A stretch of 64,000 nt of DNA from Hypericum androsaemum (Eukaryota > Streptophyta > Magnoliopsida > Malpighiales > Hypericaceae): positions 5,617,487-5,681,486 of the forward strand of contig OZ023181.1 in NCBI GenBank assembly GCA_963995505.1. The letters are read 5' to 3'. A program made the position numbers and the translations under genes. Positions 1-10,035 of the stretch are shown here, one piece after another. Each line of letters opens with the position of its first letter. Position 1 is the stretch's first letter. The notes under the pieces were generated by a model that searched no databases, was not told the origin of the DNA, and was given only the letters and a program-made list of their open reading frames with translations.

Positions 1-929
1 AGAGGAAAGGTATCGGAAATGTTGCTGGTCAGTCCTTTTTCTGTACGGAAAGGATGGACATGATATATGGCACTAGCAATTTTCTTTTAAAAATTAAACT
101 CAAAATTATTTTGTTCCCTCTTTTATTTAAATTGATGACCGTTGGTTATTATTTAGGGATAACTTTCCAAAAGTATAGTAAAATTTGAATACAAATTATT
201 TTAAATGAATCCAAATAATTTAGTAATGTTTGTCGGTAAAATTGTATCACTAAATTATTCAGTGTGAACTAAAATTGAATCAGGAAATGAAGTTGTGTGG
301 TAATCTTCCGTAGATATGCTGACACAGCTCTGGAATCAGCAGTCCTTAAAAGCAATGTGGTACAAGTAGGTGCGAGTCCAAAATTGTAAAGACTGATAAC
401 ACCGACCATGCGGTGTCATAATAGAGTTTTAAGATATTCACAACAACAATTCATCCCAAACTAATTTACAGAATAAAATATTAATTTTTTTTTCATCTAT
501 TCTCAACCTAACCAAACTGCATATTTACTACACACAACAACAACTTATCCCAACCTAGGTCACGGAATAAACAATTAATTTCTCTCTCATCTACATATTA
601 ATCTACTATCTTTTTCGTTTATATAAATTTATAACAAGTATACGAAATGATTAATTCGTAAGGAATTATTAAAAATTAAATTGAGCAAAGTGTTACTTCA
701 GATCCAATGGATAGAATAGGTAAAAAATATATTTTGAACCAATTAAATCGAGCCAAATGTTACTAAATAGATAGAATAGGTGAAAAAAAATACGTCAGCT
801 CCGAACGGCCGCGTGTCAGGAGCGGCCAACTGCTCCTGCACGCGAGCGCTCGGCCTCACTTTTTTTTAACCCTTGTCGTTTAGTTACGATCGATCGGCCA
901 CCTCATCCCGTTGTGGGTAGCCTTAAAAC
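1..929. other. AT-rich non-coding DNA at left edge
   Basis: No recognisable gene. The first 90 bases could be the tail of a gene lying to the left, but no family is recognisable. Around 438-490 and 530-595 there are two diverged copies of a segment with the pattern CAACAACAAYTYATCCCAA followed by an AATAAA-rich run, an imperfect direct repeat of roughly 90 bp spacing. A related sequence recurs at 2610-2660 and 2695-2740. Confidence 0.5.
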
Positions 930-1368
930 CAATGTTTTTAAACCCACGGTCCGACCGGCAGTGGGACCGGTCAGACCATCACTCGAGAAGAATTTCGGCT
1001 CATTTTCTCACCAAACCCCGGATGAGTAGTTTGACCGGCCAAAATTTGGTCCGACCACCCGGTCGGTCCTTTTCGGCTGACCCGAACCACCCGGACACTT
1101 GACCAAATCGAAAAATTCAAAATAATTTGTAATCAAATTGTAAAATAACAAGTGATTAAAAAGATTAAAAAAACCAAAATTTTATTTGATTTGAACTTTA
1201 ATTGTTATTTTATTATTTTTATTCTAAAATAAATATATTTTACTTGATATAAAAATAAAAATAAAGATAAAAAGTCCCGGTCTGACCGGCGACCTGATTG
1301 GTCTGACCAGATGGACCGAAAATTTTCAAAAATCTGGATCACCCTCCGGGTCGGTTTTAAAAATATTG
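930..1368. mobile_element. Non-autonomous hAT-like element, copy 1
   Basis: About 439 bp with short inverted ends (CAATGTTTTTAAA at left, TTTAAAAATATTG at right). It is flanked by an 8-bp duplication matching at 7 of 8 positions (CTTAAAAC at 922-929, CTTAAAAT at 1369-1376). An 8-bp target duplication is the hAT hallmark. The interior has repeated GACCGG/CCGGTC motifs (about 945-1100 and 1278-1310) and no coding potential. A second copy lies at 6429-6914. Confidence 0.65.
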
Positions 1369-1375
1369 CTTAAAA

Positions 1376-2243
1376 TTACAAAATCGAACGGAGTTATCGA
1401 GACTAACCATTGACTACAATAATCATATGCACCAAAAAATGACAATGGCGTACTGCATAAACAGTCTTAAACTCTACCTTATAATCTTGACACAAAAAAT
1501 CTACATTATCTAGTCTTGATAATGATAATATTCTCTACATAATTCTTCTCATCATAAAATAGATTGTGATTTGTTTTATGAATTATTGGTATTCAGTATC
1601 AATATCATATCTTATCATGTAATATGCTTGATTCGCAATATTCAAATTGAAAATTTCTCTCAAAAAATCTTAGTTGGTACTATTTAAACCAACCACTACT
1701 AATACATTGTGATTTGAATAGTACTTGGCGGGAACATACAACTAATGTTTCAAGGTTGTATAGAATCTATCCTTTTTTCCTTTTAGAGAAAAATTATTTA
1801 TTAAAGGAATCAGATCGGGATAAATTGAATTCCCAGGCCAAATTGAGTTCGAGTCTTTTAAAAAATATCAATGTTAAATATTTGTTAAAAAAACTTTATC
1901 ATCTCACAAATATTTTATCCGTTCGAATCTGGATTAATCGGGTGTAGAATATCTAATACCTCGTGAATTGAATAGTACTTGTCGGGAACATACCACCAGC
2001 GAGGACAAAAACGTTTCAAGGTTGTATAGGATTTTTTTTTTCCTTTTAAACAAAGATTATAAAAGAATCTTATCGGGATAAATTAAATTCCCAAGCCAAC
2101 CTAATTAAGTTCGAGTCTTTAAAAAATATCATTGTTAAATATTTGTTAGAAAAAATTTATCATCTTACAAATATTATATCCGGCTTGAACATGGATTAAT
2201 CATGTGCCATATATCAAGTATAAACCAAAAAAATCTATTTTTT
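1376..2243. repeat. Repeat block with a ~255-bp tandem duplication
   Basis: Copy A (about 1708-1955) and copy B (about 1963-2220) both begin with GAATAGTACTTGNCGGGAAC and both end with a GGATTAATC-containing segment. A shorter third copy occurs at 6073-6200. The lead-in ACTATTTAAACCAACCA occurs before copy A (1680) and before the third copy (about 6030). The segment 1376-1470 resembles 4052-4140. No protein-coding gene is seen. Confidence 0.6.
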
Positions 2244-3400
2244 GGGAAAAATATATTTTACTACCCTATGGTTTGTCCGATATCAAGTGAGGACATATTG
2301 TTTAAAGATTATAATTTACTACCTATGTTTTCTAAAAATTTGGTAGCATACGATTCCTATATATTGAAGGATTGAAAGAAGCGTATTTTTTATCACGCAA
2401 GCCAAAACAACGTCGTTTATCATCTACGCGGCGTGCTGACTAGATAAGTTGCTTATGATGTGTTACGTAAGCCAAGAAGCGGTAATGAAACAAGGAGAGT
2501 GAGAGGCTAAAAACAAACGAAACATCCAAGAAGTAAAGCAAATCGACAATTTTGTTGATTAAGAAAAGATCTGATTACACCGAATCCTAAAACTATAGCT
2601 AGTAGTGACCCGGTCCAACCCAAGTCATGGATAAATAATTAATTTTTCTCTCATTCACGTACAATTCAACTCAACTAAAATATTATCTTACTCTAGTGGT
2701 GACCTTGTCCAACCCAAATCACCAAATAAATAAATAAACTGTTATTATATACACACATTTATTATAATACGAATTTTCATAGAGAATTGAATTGTAAATA
2801 TTATTCTCAATTTATAGAGAATAAAAAATACGAATTTTCATATTTTTATCGAATAATATTGTGCCTCGTGTTATTAGATAAAATTGAAAAAAGTGAAAAT
2901 TTTTAATAATATCTGCCGAGCCGCGTGTCAGGGCTGTCACCCGCCTTCTGAAAAGGCCCGGGCGGGCTTTAGCTCTTAGTTTGTATTTTTTTTATTTTTT
3001 ATTTTATCCTATTCACGACCTAGTCCTCCCGTGTCACTACTAGCTATAGTCTAAAGAAATTAGATGATCGAGAAAAAAATAAATTTTGTTGACTCAGCGA
3101 TGGAATTTGGGGGAGGAGGATGAGAGAGGGGATGGAAGGTTGTAGATGATTATGAAAAGTTGGGATCGATTTGCTAATTAATCATCTTAACATGTCAAAC
3201 ACGACTTATCTAGTCAACACATCGAAACAACATCGTTTCGGCTTACGATGCAAGAAATACACTTCTTACACTCCCGTCGGATACAAGGACCGTATGTTGC
3301 CAAATTTTTAAAAAACACAGAGACTAAATTACAAACTTTAAACCACAGATCTTCAACTTAATATCGGACAAACTACATAGTTGTAAAATGCACTTTTCCC
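2244..3400. mobile_element. Long-TIR DNA transposon, non-autonomous (MULE-like)
   Basis: The ends are long imperfect inverted repeats of roughly 200 bp. The left arm 2244-2470 and right arm 3185-3400 share, in inverted orientation, GGTTTGTCCGATAT, AAAATTTGG..CATACG and TGACTAGATAAGT. The element starts GGGAAAA and ends TTTTCCC. No convincing 9-bp target duplication was found and there is no transposase. A smaller inverted-repeat element (2592-3050) is nested inside, so this element is the older of the two. The ends differ from those of the five Pack-MULE-type elements elsewhere in the window. Confidence 0.6.
2592..3050. mobile_element. MITE nested in a larger TIR element
   Basis: A 459-bp element with an 18-bp perfect inverted end (ACTATAGCTAGTAGTGAC and its complement at 3033-3050), plus weaker continuation to about 45 bp. 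It is flanked by a direct CTAAA at 2587-2591 and 3051-3055. The interior has no coding potential; a GC-rich stretch at 2920-2970 includes GGCCCGGGCGGGC. A 5-bp duplication does not point cleanly to one superfamily. Confidence 0.65.
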
Positions 3401-4153
3401 TTTTTTTAACATTGATTGTATCCATTACAATTTTCAACGTCGAGTCCTTGACGATGTCAAAAGTCATCTGGCTATTTTCCCTCGGGAGGTGGGACAGCCA
3501 GTATATAAATAACTTTAAATATACTATTCGCGAGATGACTTCCATGCTGTTAACGGGTTCCTGACGAGTGACGATGTCCCAAATGATAAATGTGATTTGA
3601 TGTCCACAGAAAATAAACGCGTGATTTGACACAGTAGGTATGCTTAATTTCTAATTTATCGGTTATTAATTGTTACAAATCCGTGCTGCTTAAGATCAAA
3701 TTATGTTATGGTCCCATACCTGTTGGTACTTTATTACTGTTTGCAAGCCAAAGTTCACATAGATTACTTACCCCCAAAAAAAACTTAATTTGACAGTATT
3801 GAACGTGGAAAATTATACTTAAGCGGCAAAGTAATTCGTCACAACGTATCAAAATCATACCTAATATTGTTTTTCATTTTCAGTTAGAGAATAGGTTTAC
3901 TGACAAAACCAAAACATTTTCCTCCTATAGGATGATTGCGGAAATTTTGTTTAATGAATTGAAAAGTTCAGATAGAGGAAAAACATTGCAGTGTAAGTGA
4001 AATTTACATTATCTTCACGCGTATTTTTTTCGAAATTACATGAAACCACACAATCCTTACGTTATCGAAACTAACCATTGACTTAAACAATCATACCCAC
4101 CAAAAAACGTTAATGGTATACTACAATGGTCTTAAACAACTACACTATTTTTT
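3401..4153. repeat. Intergenic segment paralogous to 6945-8640
   Basis: 3405-3560 aligns by eye with 6945-7080 (shared GGTGGGACAGCC, ATATAAA and GATGACT). 3866-3960 aligns with 7321-7333 joined to 8524-8640, with the Pack-MULE at 7334-8523 absent here. 4052-4140 resembles 1376-1470. No gene seen. Confidence 0.5.
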
Positions 4154-5352
4154 TGAAAAATTACTCTCAAGTCCTTCGGGTTTGCTTAAATATACCCAAA
4201 AGTCCCTTCTGTTCATAAAATACATTCCGACGTCCTTCTAGTTTGCTTTTATTATACTTTCGGGTCCATGGCGCACGTTAACAGTTCTTTTTTTCGTTTT
4301 TGTCAATGAAATGACCAAAATACCCTTTTAGAACAAAAAATAAAAAATGATGACACCATCTCTTTTTCTTCATCCTAGCCAATGACATCATCTCGTAACC
4401 AATTCAACACTAAATCAAAATTAATTTATGGGTTTAAACCCTAAGAGAGGAGGAAGGAGCCCACTTCATCAATTCGAAGCAAAAGAACACCACCTCACTC
4501 GTCTCCTACCTCTCCTTCCTTCCCCCTTCAAACAAATCCCCATTGGTGAGGGAGTTCGATTCACCGACCTCCACTCCCTCCCCTTCCTCCCCCGCACCTC
4601 CCAATGTCGGCCCCGCCTCTCCGACGCCACGGCCGCCGCAACTCTGAAGCAGAAGCCGACCGGGACTTTCAAGTCGGGAAACCGAAGCTCTTCTGCGGTC
4701 AACGGCGTCGCCTTCTGTGTAACCCTCACCAGACAGCTCTTCTTCGGATGGCTCGGTGATTCTAGGAGCTCGCCCTTATGGGAAACGAGAGCGCCAGCGT
4801 CCACATACTACTCTCCGGCTTGAAGCTCGTCACAGCTTTGATGCCTTCAAGTTGAACTTTTGACCCTCCACTTCGATCCACACCCCCAACGTCGACGTCG
4901 CCTGGCCTCGACAGAGCAGCTCGGTTCCCTTGTCAAGGTTCGAGTGGGCGATGTGCTGGGTGTGTCGTTAACTATCATAATTTTGTTGGATGTTGATATT
5001 CTATTCGATTTATTCTTCCCAGATCTTGAGAGTTGTCTAAGGTCTCACTTTTTTGTTATGGGTTGATTTCACAGACGATGAGGGTTAGGGATCTATTTTT
5101 TTTTCTTGGTTAAATTATGGATGGTGTTCTTCTTGTTCACATGGAAGAAGAATAGTGATATCAGTAGTTTTTTTTTATTTTTTGTTCTAATAGTATTTTT
5201 GTCATTTTAATTATCAAAAAAGAAAAAAACTCATTTAGGGACTCGAAAGTATAATAAAAGCAAACTAGAGGGACGTCGGAATGTATTTTGTGAACAGGAG
5301 GGACTTTTGAGTATATTTAAGGAAACCCGAGAGACTTGAGAGTAATTTTTTT
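4154..5352. mobile_element. MULE-like element 1 (long TIR, unidentified GC-rich interior)
   Basis: The inverted ends share AATTACTCTCAAGTC at left (from 4159) with its complement ending near 5348, and the match continues inwards for roughly 190 bp. It includes the subterminal AAATGACCAAAATACCC block common to the family. The interior (about 4430-5000) is GC-rich and reads open on both strands: 131 codons from 4428 and 111 codons on the complement. That is typical of captured exon or first-exon DNA, but I do not recognise the source gene. No clear target duplication remains, so it is probably an old copy. Confidence 0.6.
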
Positions 5353-6428
5353 TTATAAGTAAAGTATTATTCACCTTACAATAATCAATCAAGGTTATTT
5401 ACACCTATGGTGCTAAGAGTACCTCACCTTAAGTACGAGATAACACATATCACCTGTATCATAATGATAGACGTTATCTAAGTACATATCCAAGGTATCA
5501 CAAAAAATATAACTAATCTAGCCCGAAGTACGTGCCCACAAGCATACCCGAATAAACTCCAAGTGTAAAGCAAAATCTATCCTAACAAGTACACTATCGA
5601 GATTAATATTTTTTGTTTACGAATCGTTGATATTCAGAATGAATTAGTATCAGATTTATTCATTAAGTAATTGATATTCTAATATTATCTTTATCCACAT
5701 TATTAAAACTTAAATTTTCACTTTTTAATAAGTAGAAGTTTTTTATATCTCCAATATAATTACAAACTGTAAATATATTAGACTGTATAAAACGTCTATA
5801 TTAAAATAACGAAGAACAACATTTCCGTCCATTGTCCAACTAGAGGAAATGTTGTCGACGTATAGAGTAGTCGTGGCCATCGGGCTCCTTGGACCATCAC
5901 CCTTGGCCGTTTTCCCGGTGGAAGGCAGGATATTAGGGGATGGAAGTTGAATCTAAGAGTTGCAATGGTAGAAGAGTTTGGATAGAGAGAGAAGCGGTTA
6001 GAGAAAGAGGGAGTTGCTTCCTTAAGTTGTTACTATTTAAACCAACCAATTTTGATTGAGTAGAATGTGAACTGAATAGTACTTGGCGGGAACATAAGAC
6101 TAGCGAAGACAAAAATGTTCGAAGGTTGTACAGAAATTATTCTTTATTCTAAAGGAAAGTTATATAGGAATCTGATCAAGCTAAATTGAATCCCCGGGAC
6201 AAAAGACAAACCGAGGTTAAAATTAAACCATTAGGTGGGTGTGGGGAATCTGGTTTCAATAGCAAAATTATTTGCTTCCTCCATGCTCTTCCAATGTGGT
6301 GCCCCACTCGTCGTGAACAAATTTATGGCAATGGGGCCAACGCCACAAGGAAAAAAGCCTAGTTTCAATAAGAACTGCATGGTAATGGAACCGGTCAAAC
6401 TTGGAGACGAAGATATATGTACTATATC
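5353..6428. other. AT-rich intergenic DNA with repeat copy
   Basis: No gene recognised. 6030-6200 is the third copy of the repeat found twice at 1708-2220. A 68-codon open frame at 6235-6441 has an overlapping complementary frame and no family signal; I treat it as chance. Confidence 0.45.
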
Positions 6429-6914
6429 CATTGTTTTATAAGACGCAGTCCGACCGGCGTTTGACCAGTCGGGTCACAAATCGGATAGTTTAACGTCTCA
6501 AAAAATTAGGTCAGGAAGCCAACCTAATGAATCAAATTTTTTTCGATCGGACCAGATGGTTGGACTGGAAAAGTGACCCGAAAAATTCTGGTTAGTTAGG
6601 TTTTGTCCATAAAAGTAAACAATCGAGCCTCAACTTACCGAATTTTGTCATTTTCGTTCCAACTTCTAACCTATAATTTAAAAACCTTCCCCCGCACATG
6701 TATTCAATTCATTTATGCGTGTACTTGATAATTTTTGGAGGTGTAAATGTGATTACATATAAGATTATACATATATTATATAAAATTTTTAATTTTAAAA
6801 TTATTTTTAATTTAAAAAAGTTCGGTCAGATCGGTGGTTCAATAAGTCGGACCAGTTGACCCGAAGGTCGGCCCATAATCTGGGTCGGGCTCCAGGTCAT
6901 TTTTGAAAACAATG
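6429..6914. mobile_element. Non-autonomous hAT-like element, copy 2
   Basis: About 486 bp starting CATTGTTTTATAAG and ending TTTGAAAACAATG. It is flanked by an 8-bp duplication matching at 7 of 8 positions (ACTATATC at 6421-6428, ACTCTATC at 6915-6922). Like 930-1368 the interior is rich in CCGACCGG and GGACCAG motifs. The two copies are clearly the same family but strongly diverged. No coding sequence. Confidence 0.65.
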
Positions 6915-6944
6915 ACTCTATCTCGATCCGTTTTTAAAAAATAT

Positions 6945-7324
6945 TGATCGCATCTATTACAATTTCCATCTTCGGATTCATAACAGTGTCAAAATTCATC
7001 TGTTTTCTCCAAGGTGGTGGGACAGCCCGGATATAAACAAATTTTAAGTGTGCAATTAGCATGATGACTATTTCAAAAAAAATTTACTTAACTTTGTTAT
7101 TATAGGATTTTATCACGACCTGAAATCACAATCTCGCAAAATAGAATTAAGTTAATTATGACGTAATATTTTCTTCGTTTGAGAAAATTATGTCATTGTT
7201 TTTACATCTACAAGGGTCCGCTCCTCCATTTGGCCATAAAAATTAGTGTGATGACTTCCGTGCACACAATTCCATGTTTCTCGAGATTAGTTCATCAGTC
7301 TAAAAAAAAAAAGTTCATCCAACA
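6945..7324. repeat. Segment paralogous to 3405-3900
   Basis: Matches 3405-3560 in the same orientation (GGTGGGACAGCC followed by ATATAAA). It leads into the Pack-MULE insertion point at 7333. No gene seen. Confidence 0.5.
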
Positions 7325-7333
7325 TTGTTTTTA

Positions 7334-8523
7334 GGGCAAATTACTCTCAAATCCCAGGTCTTTGGTCACCCTCCCCCTAGGGTCTCTGATTTTTGGAAAA
7401 AGATTATCTCGTCCCTAAGTTTTGATGATAATAGACTATCGGGTCCCTGGAGCCGGAATATTTTATATTCTCCGACGATACCTCACTTGAAATGACCAAA
7501 ATGCCCTCCCACTAAAAAATAAAACAAATCTCTTTTCTTCACCTTCTTCTTCATCTCACATTCAACCAAAATCAAAACTAAAAAAAACTAAATATTTTCG
7601 AATTAGAAACAATCAAGAAACAACCAAACTCAAATCTCCTCCATCTTCAACCCAATTCAAGAAACAATCAAAGAACACTAACTCACTAAAACATAAAGAA
7701 CAAAACTAATTATCCCCAGCGGCATCCCTCTCATCTTCATCGAGGAGCAGCAAATCCTTGGCTTGCTTGAGACGCTTGGTGGCGGGCAAGAGCCTCGCCT
7801 TAAGGTCGTTAGAAAAGGCATTGCAGTGGACGACGTTGTCGTCAGTGTAACCGACGCCACCAGCCATCTCCATCCCCCAGAGCGTCTGGAGGTCCGCCAG
7901 CGCCGAGTTCAGCACCGTGATCTCGTTCTTGATCACCGTCGTCAACTCCTGTATCTCCACCGTCGGGTCGTTGAATATCGACGACTGCTTCACCACCTGT
8001 GCGAGGCGGGAGATCTTCTGGGAGATATGGAAGAAGGCGATCGGATCTGTGGCTTCGAAGCGGCATCGTTCTCGGCGTTGCATTCCGGAGATGGAGACAG
8101 TGCATCTTAGCGTTTGGGTTCGGGATCGAAACTCCGCCGACCGGTCCCGGTACGTGGAGGCCATTTCTGGCGTTCGGTGGGTTGGCGGGAGGGGAACCTC
8201 GAGGCAGGATCAGGATTGATCCGGGTTTGGAAGTTTGGATCTTGATTTCTGGATTTTGAAAAAAATGGGTTTTTTTTAATGTGGTGGTGGTCGGGGATTG
8301 AAGATGAATTGGGGAAGAAGGTGAGAGGGGAGAGGATTTTTTTTGTGGGAGGGGCATTTTGGTCATTTTAAGTGGGAGTTCGTCGAAGAATATGGAATAT
8401 TCCTGCTCCAGGGACCCGATAGTCTATTATCATCAAAACTTAGGGAGCAAATAATCTTTTCCAACAGTCAGGGACCCTAGAGGGAAGGTGACCAAAGGTC
8501 AGAAACTTGAGAATAATTTACCC
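7334..8523 (-). mobile_element. Pack-MULE 2 carrying a SYP31/32-type syntaxin fragment
   Basis: A 1,190-bp element starting GGGCAAATTA and ending TAATTTACCC, with inverted ends of roughly 180 bp. A perfect 9-bp target duplication, TTGTTTTTA, flanks it at 7325-7333 and 8524-8532, the Mutator hallmark. The interior carries host-gene sequence in reverse orientation (see 7706-8164) and no transposase. The related locus at 3866-3960 has the same flanks without the insertion, which independently supports the boundaries. Confidence 0.85.
7706..8164 (-). pseudogene. Captured Qa-SNARE (SYP31/32, Sed5-like) N-terminal fragment
   Basis: A 152-codon open frame lying wholly inside the Pack-MULE. It begins MASTYRDRSAEF, matching the conserved start of plant SYP31/SYP32 Golgi syntaxins. 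Around residues 48-110 it carries ISQKISRLAQ, SSIFNDPTVEIQELT and LNSALADLQTL, the Habc-domain helices of that family; about residues 120-135 still look syntaxin-like. The linker, SNARE helix and C-terminal membrane anchor are missing, and residues 15-45 are unlike the family. The frame ends about half-way through a normal ~340-residue syntaxin. It is a transduplicated fragment: it may be transcribed, but it cannot act as a membrane-anchored SNARE. Confidence 0.8.
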
Positions 8524-8532
8524 TTGTTTTTA

Positions 8533-9119
8533 TGTTTCAGTTATAAAATAAAATTTAATGAAAAAACCAAAACCATTTTTCCCCGATATAGGACAATGTA
8601 AAAAAACGTTGTTAATGAAGGGAAAACTTTATTTTAGTACCATGTAGTTTGACCAAATTTTACTTACAAACCTTCTCAAACAGGTCTCTAAGGTCTCAAA
8701 AGGACCTCATGGGCAGCTCTCTTCTGCCCGGAATCAAAACTACGTCGTTTGGATGCATTCGTGTCATACCAATTTAGCAAAAAATGAACCCCTATATTGC
8801 TGAGTTGTCGTATTGATTTTTTTCAAAATGATTCCAAACTAATTTACATTTTCAACATCCCCTTCTTCTCTCTCCTCCACCCCTCTCCTCTCTATGTGCG
8901 CTCAACCTTCTTTTCCATGGCCAGGCACCCCATTTAATTTCCCATATAAAATTATCTAAAAAACACCTTTTTAAAAAAATTAGAGGGATCCAACTAAATA
9001 AAATTAGAGAAATCAAATATAAGCTCCATGGTAATGAATCATTTTTCTAATCCTAATGACATATGCTCTTTATCTCATTTTATGCATTTATGTTGGTCTA
9101 TTTGAAATGCGAGAATTAA
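8533..9119. other. Intergenic DNA between Pack-MULE and LINE remnant
   Basis: 8533-8640 continues the segment that matches 3880-3960. 8640-8760 contains TAGTACCATGTAGTTTGACC, which resembles TIR sequence of long-TIR elements, but no partner arm was found. Nothing else recognised. Confidence 0.4.
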
Positions 9120-9757
9120 ATTCTTATTCGAAGGTATTCACATTGATCCTTGCTTCTCTGCCAAGCGCGTTGCGGACAACTGCTTTGAATATCTGCAGGT
9201 TCCGAGGCTTGATTATGATTATCTTTTGCCCACACCTTCATGGTCCACCCCCTTGGCGGGTACCATGAAGTTCAACTACAATGCATCATGGAAGGAGTTT
9301 CTACCAGAGACTAGTTCCATGGTCGTAGTTTGAAATTTTGAAGGCCTTATTGGTGAAGGTCAGACTCATACTATGTCGGCTAAATCACCTCTGGACGCTG
9401 AGCTTCTTGCTATTTTCCACACCATTTCGTTGGCTGCCTCCCGGTTCAGCACTACTACAACCATCATCGAGACAGACTGCCGCCTCGTTTTTGTCTTCAT
9501 CACCGACCCTTGGTCCACTATTGATTGGGACGTTGAACATCTTGTAATAGATATTAGTCGTGCTCTTCATCTATTACTCTTATGTTCTCTGTCTAATATT
9601 TTTAGAACTCAAAACTCGGTTGTTGACTGGTTATGTCGTTAGGTCCGACTTCTTTTGCTTCCGTCTGATTGAATGTTATCTCATTCCCCGAACTTGATGT
9701 TTTACTCTTTACCGATTTTTCCATCTAATATATATGGTTACTATTTCCTAAAAAAAA
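9120..9757 (+). mobile_element. 5'-truncated LINE remnant (RNase H-like domain and 3' tail)
   Basis: From about 9265 the translation resembles the reverse-transcriptase-associated RNase H domain (RVT_3) of plant LINEs: KFNYNAS, then an open frame at 9373-9642 with LDAELLAIFHTISLAASRFS, TIIETDCRLV and NSVVDWLCR. The expected order AEL..A / E.D...V / ..N..AD.L is visible. A stop near 9330 and frame changes show it is dead. It ends in an A-rich tail at about 9750-9757, only about 280 bp upstream of the IQD start codon, so it forms part of that gene's promoter region. Confidence 0.65.
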
Positions 9758-9998
9758 TATACTATACGTATGCAAAATGCAATAAATGTGAGGAAGTGTA
9801 GCATAATTAAACCAATCCAGCAAATTTTGGAAACCAATTCTGACTGGATTCAACCCAACAAGTGTGAACGCACGCGCTTCCAATTTAGCGACTGGACTGG
9901 GACCCACATCCCAAACCCCATCATTCCTCCTCCTCCTACTTCTACTTCCACTTCCTCCATTAATTCTCTCTTCCGCGATCTCCAAAACTGACTCTCTC

Positions 9999-10001
<3 letters not shown>

Positions 10002-10032
<31 letters not shown>
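10002..10032. repeat. (CT)n microsatellite in 5' leader
   Basis: A pure CT run of about 15 units ends 3 bp before the IQD start codon. Pyrimidine-rich CT tracts are frequent in plant 5' untranslated regions. Confidence 0.9.
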
Positions 10033-10033
<1 letters not shown>

Positions 10034-10035
10034 AA

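Noticed and set aside
1..90. Last exon of a gene entering from the left
   Set aside because: Short frames are open but none has a recognisable motif, so I cannot support a gene call.
6235..6441. Small gene between repeats
   Set aside because: Its complement is equally open over nearly the same span, no family motif, and it runs into a hAT-like element.
9385..9570. Complement-strand open frame across the LINE remnant
   Set aside because: A shadow of the RNase H reading on the plus strand; no independent signal.
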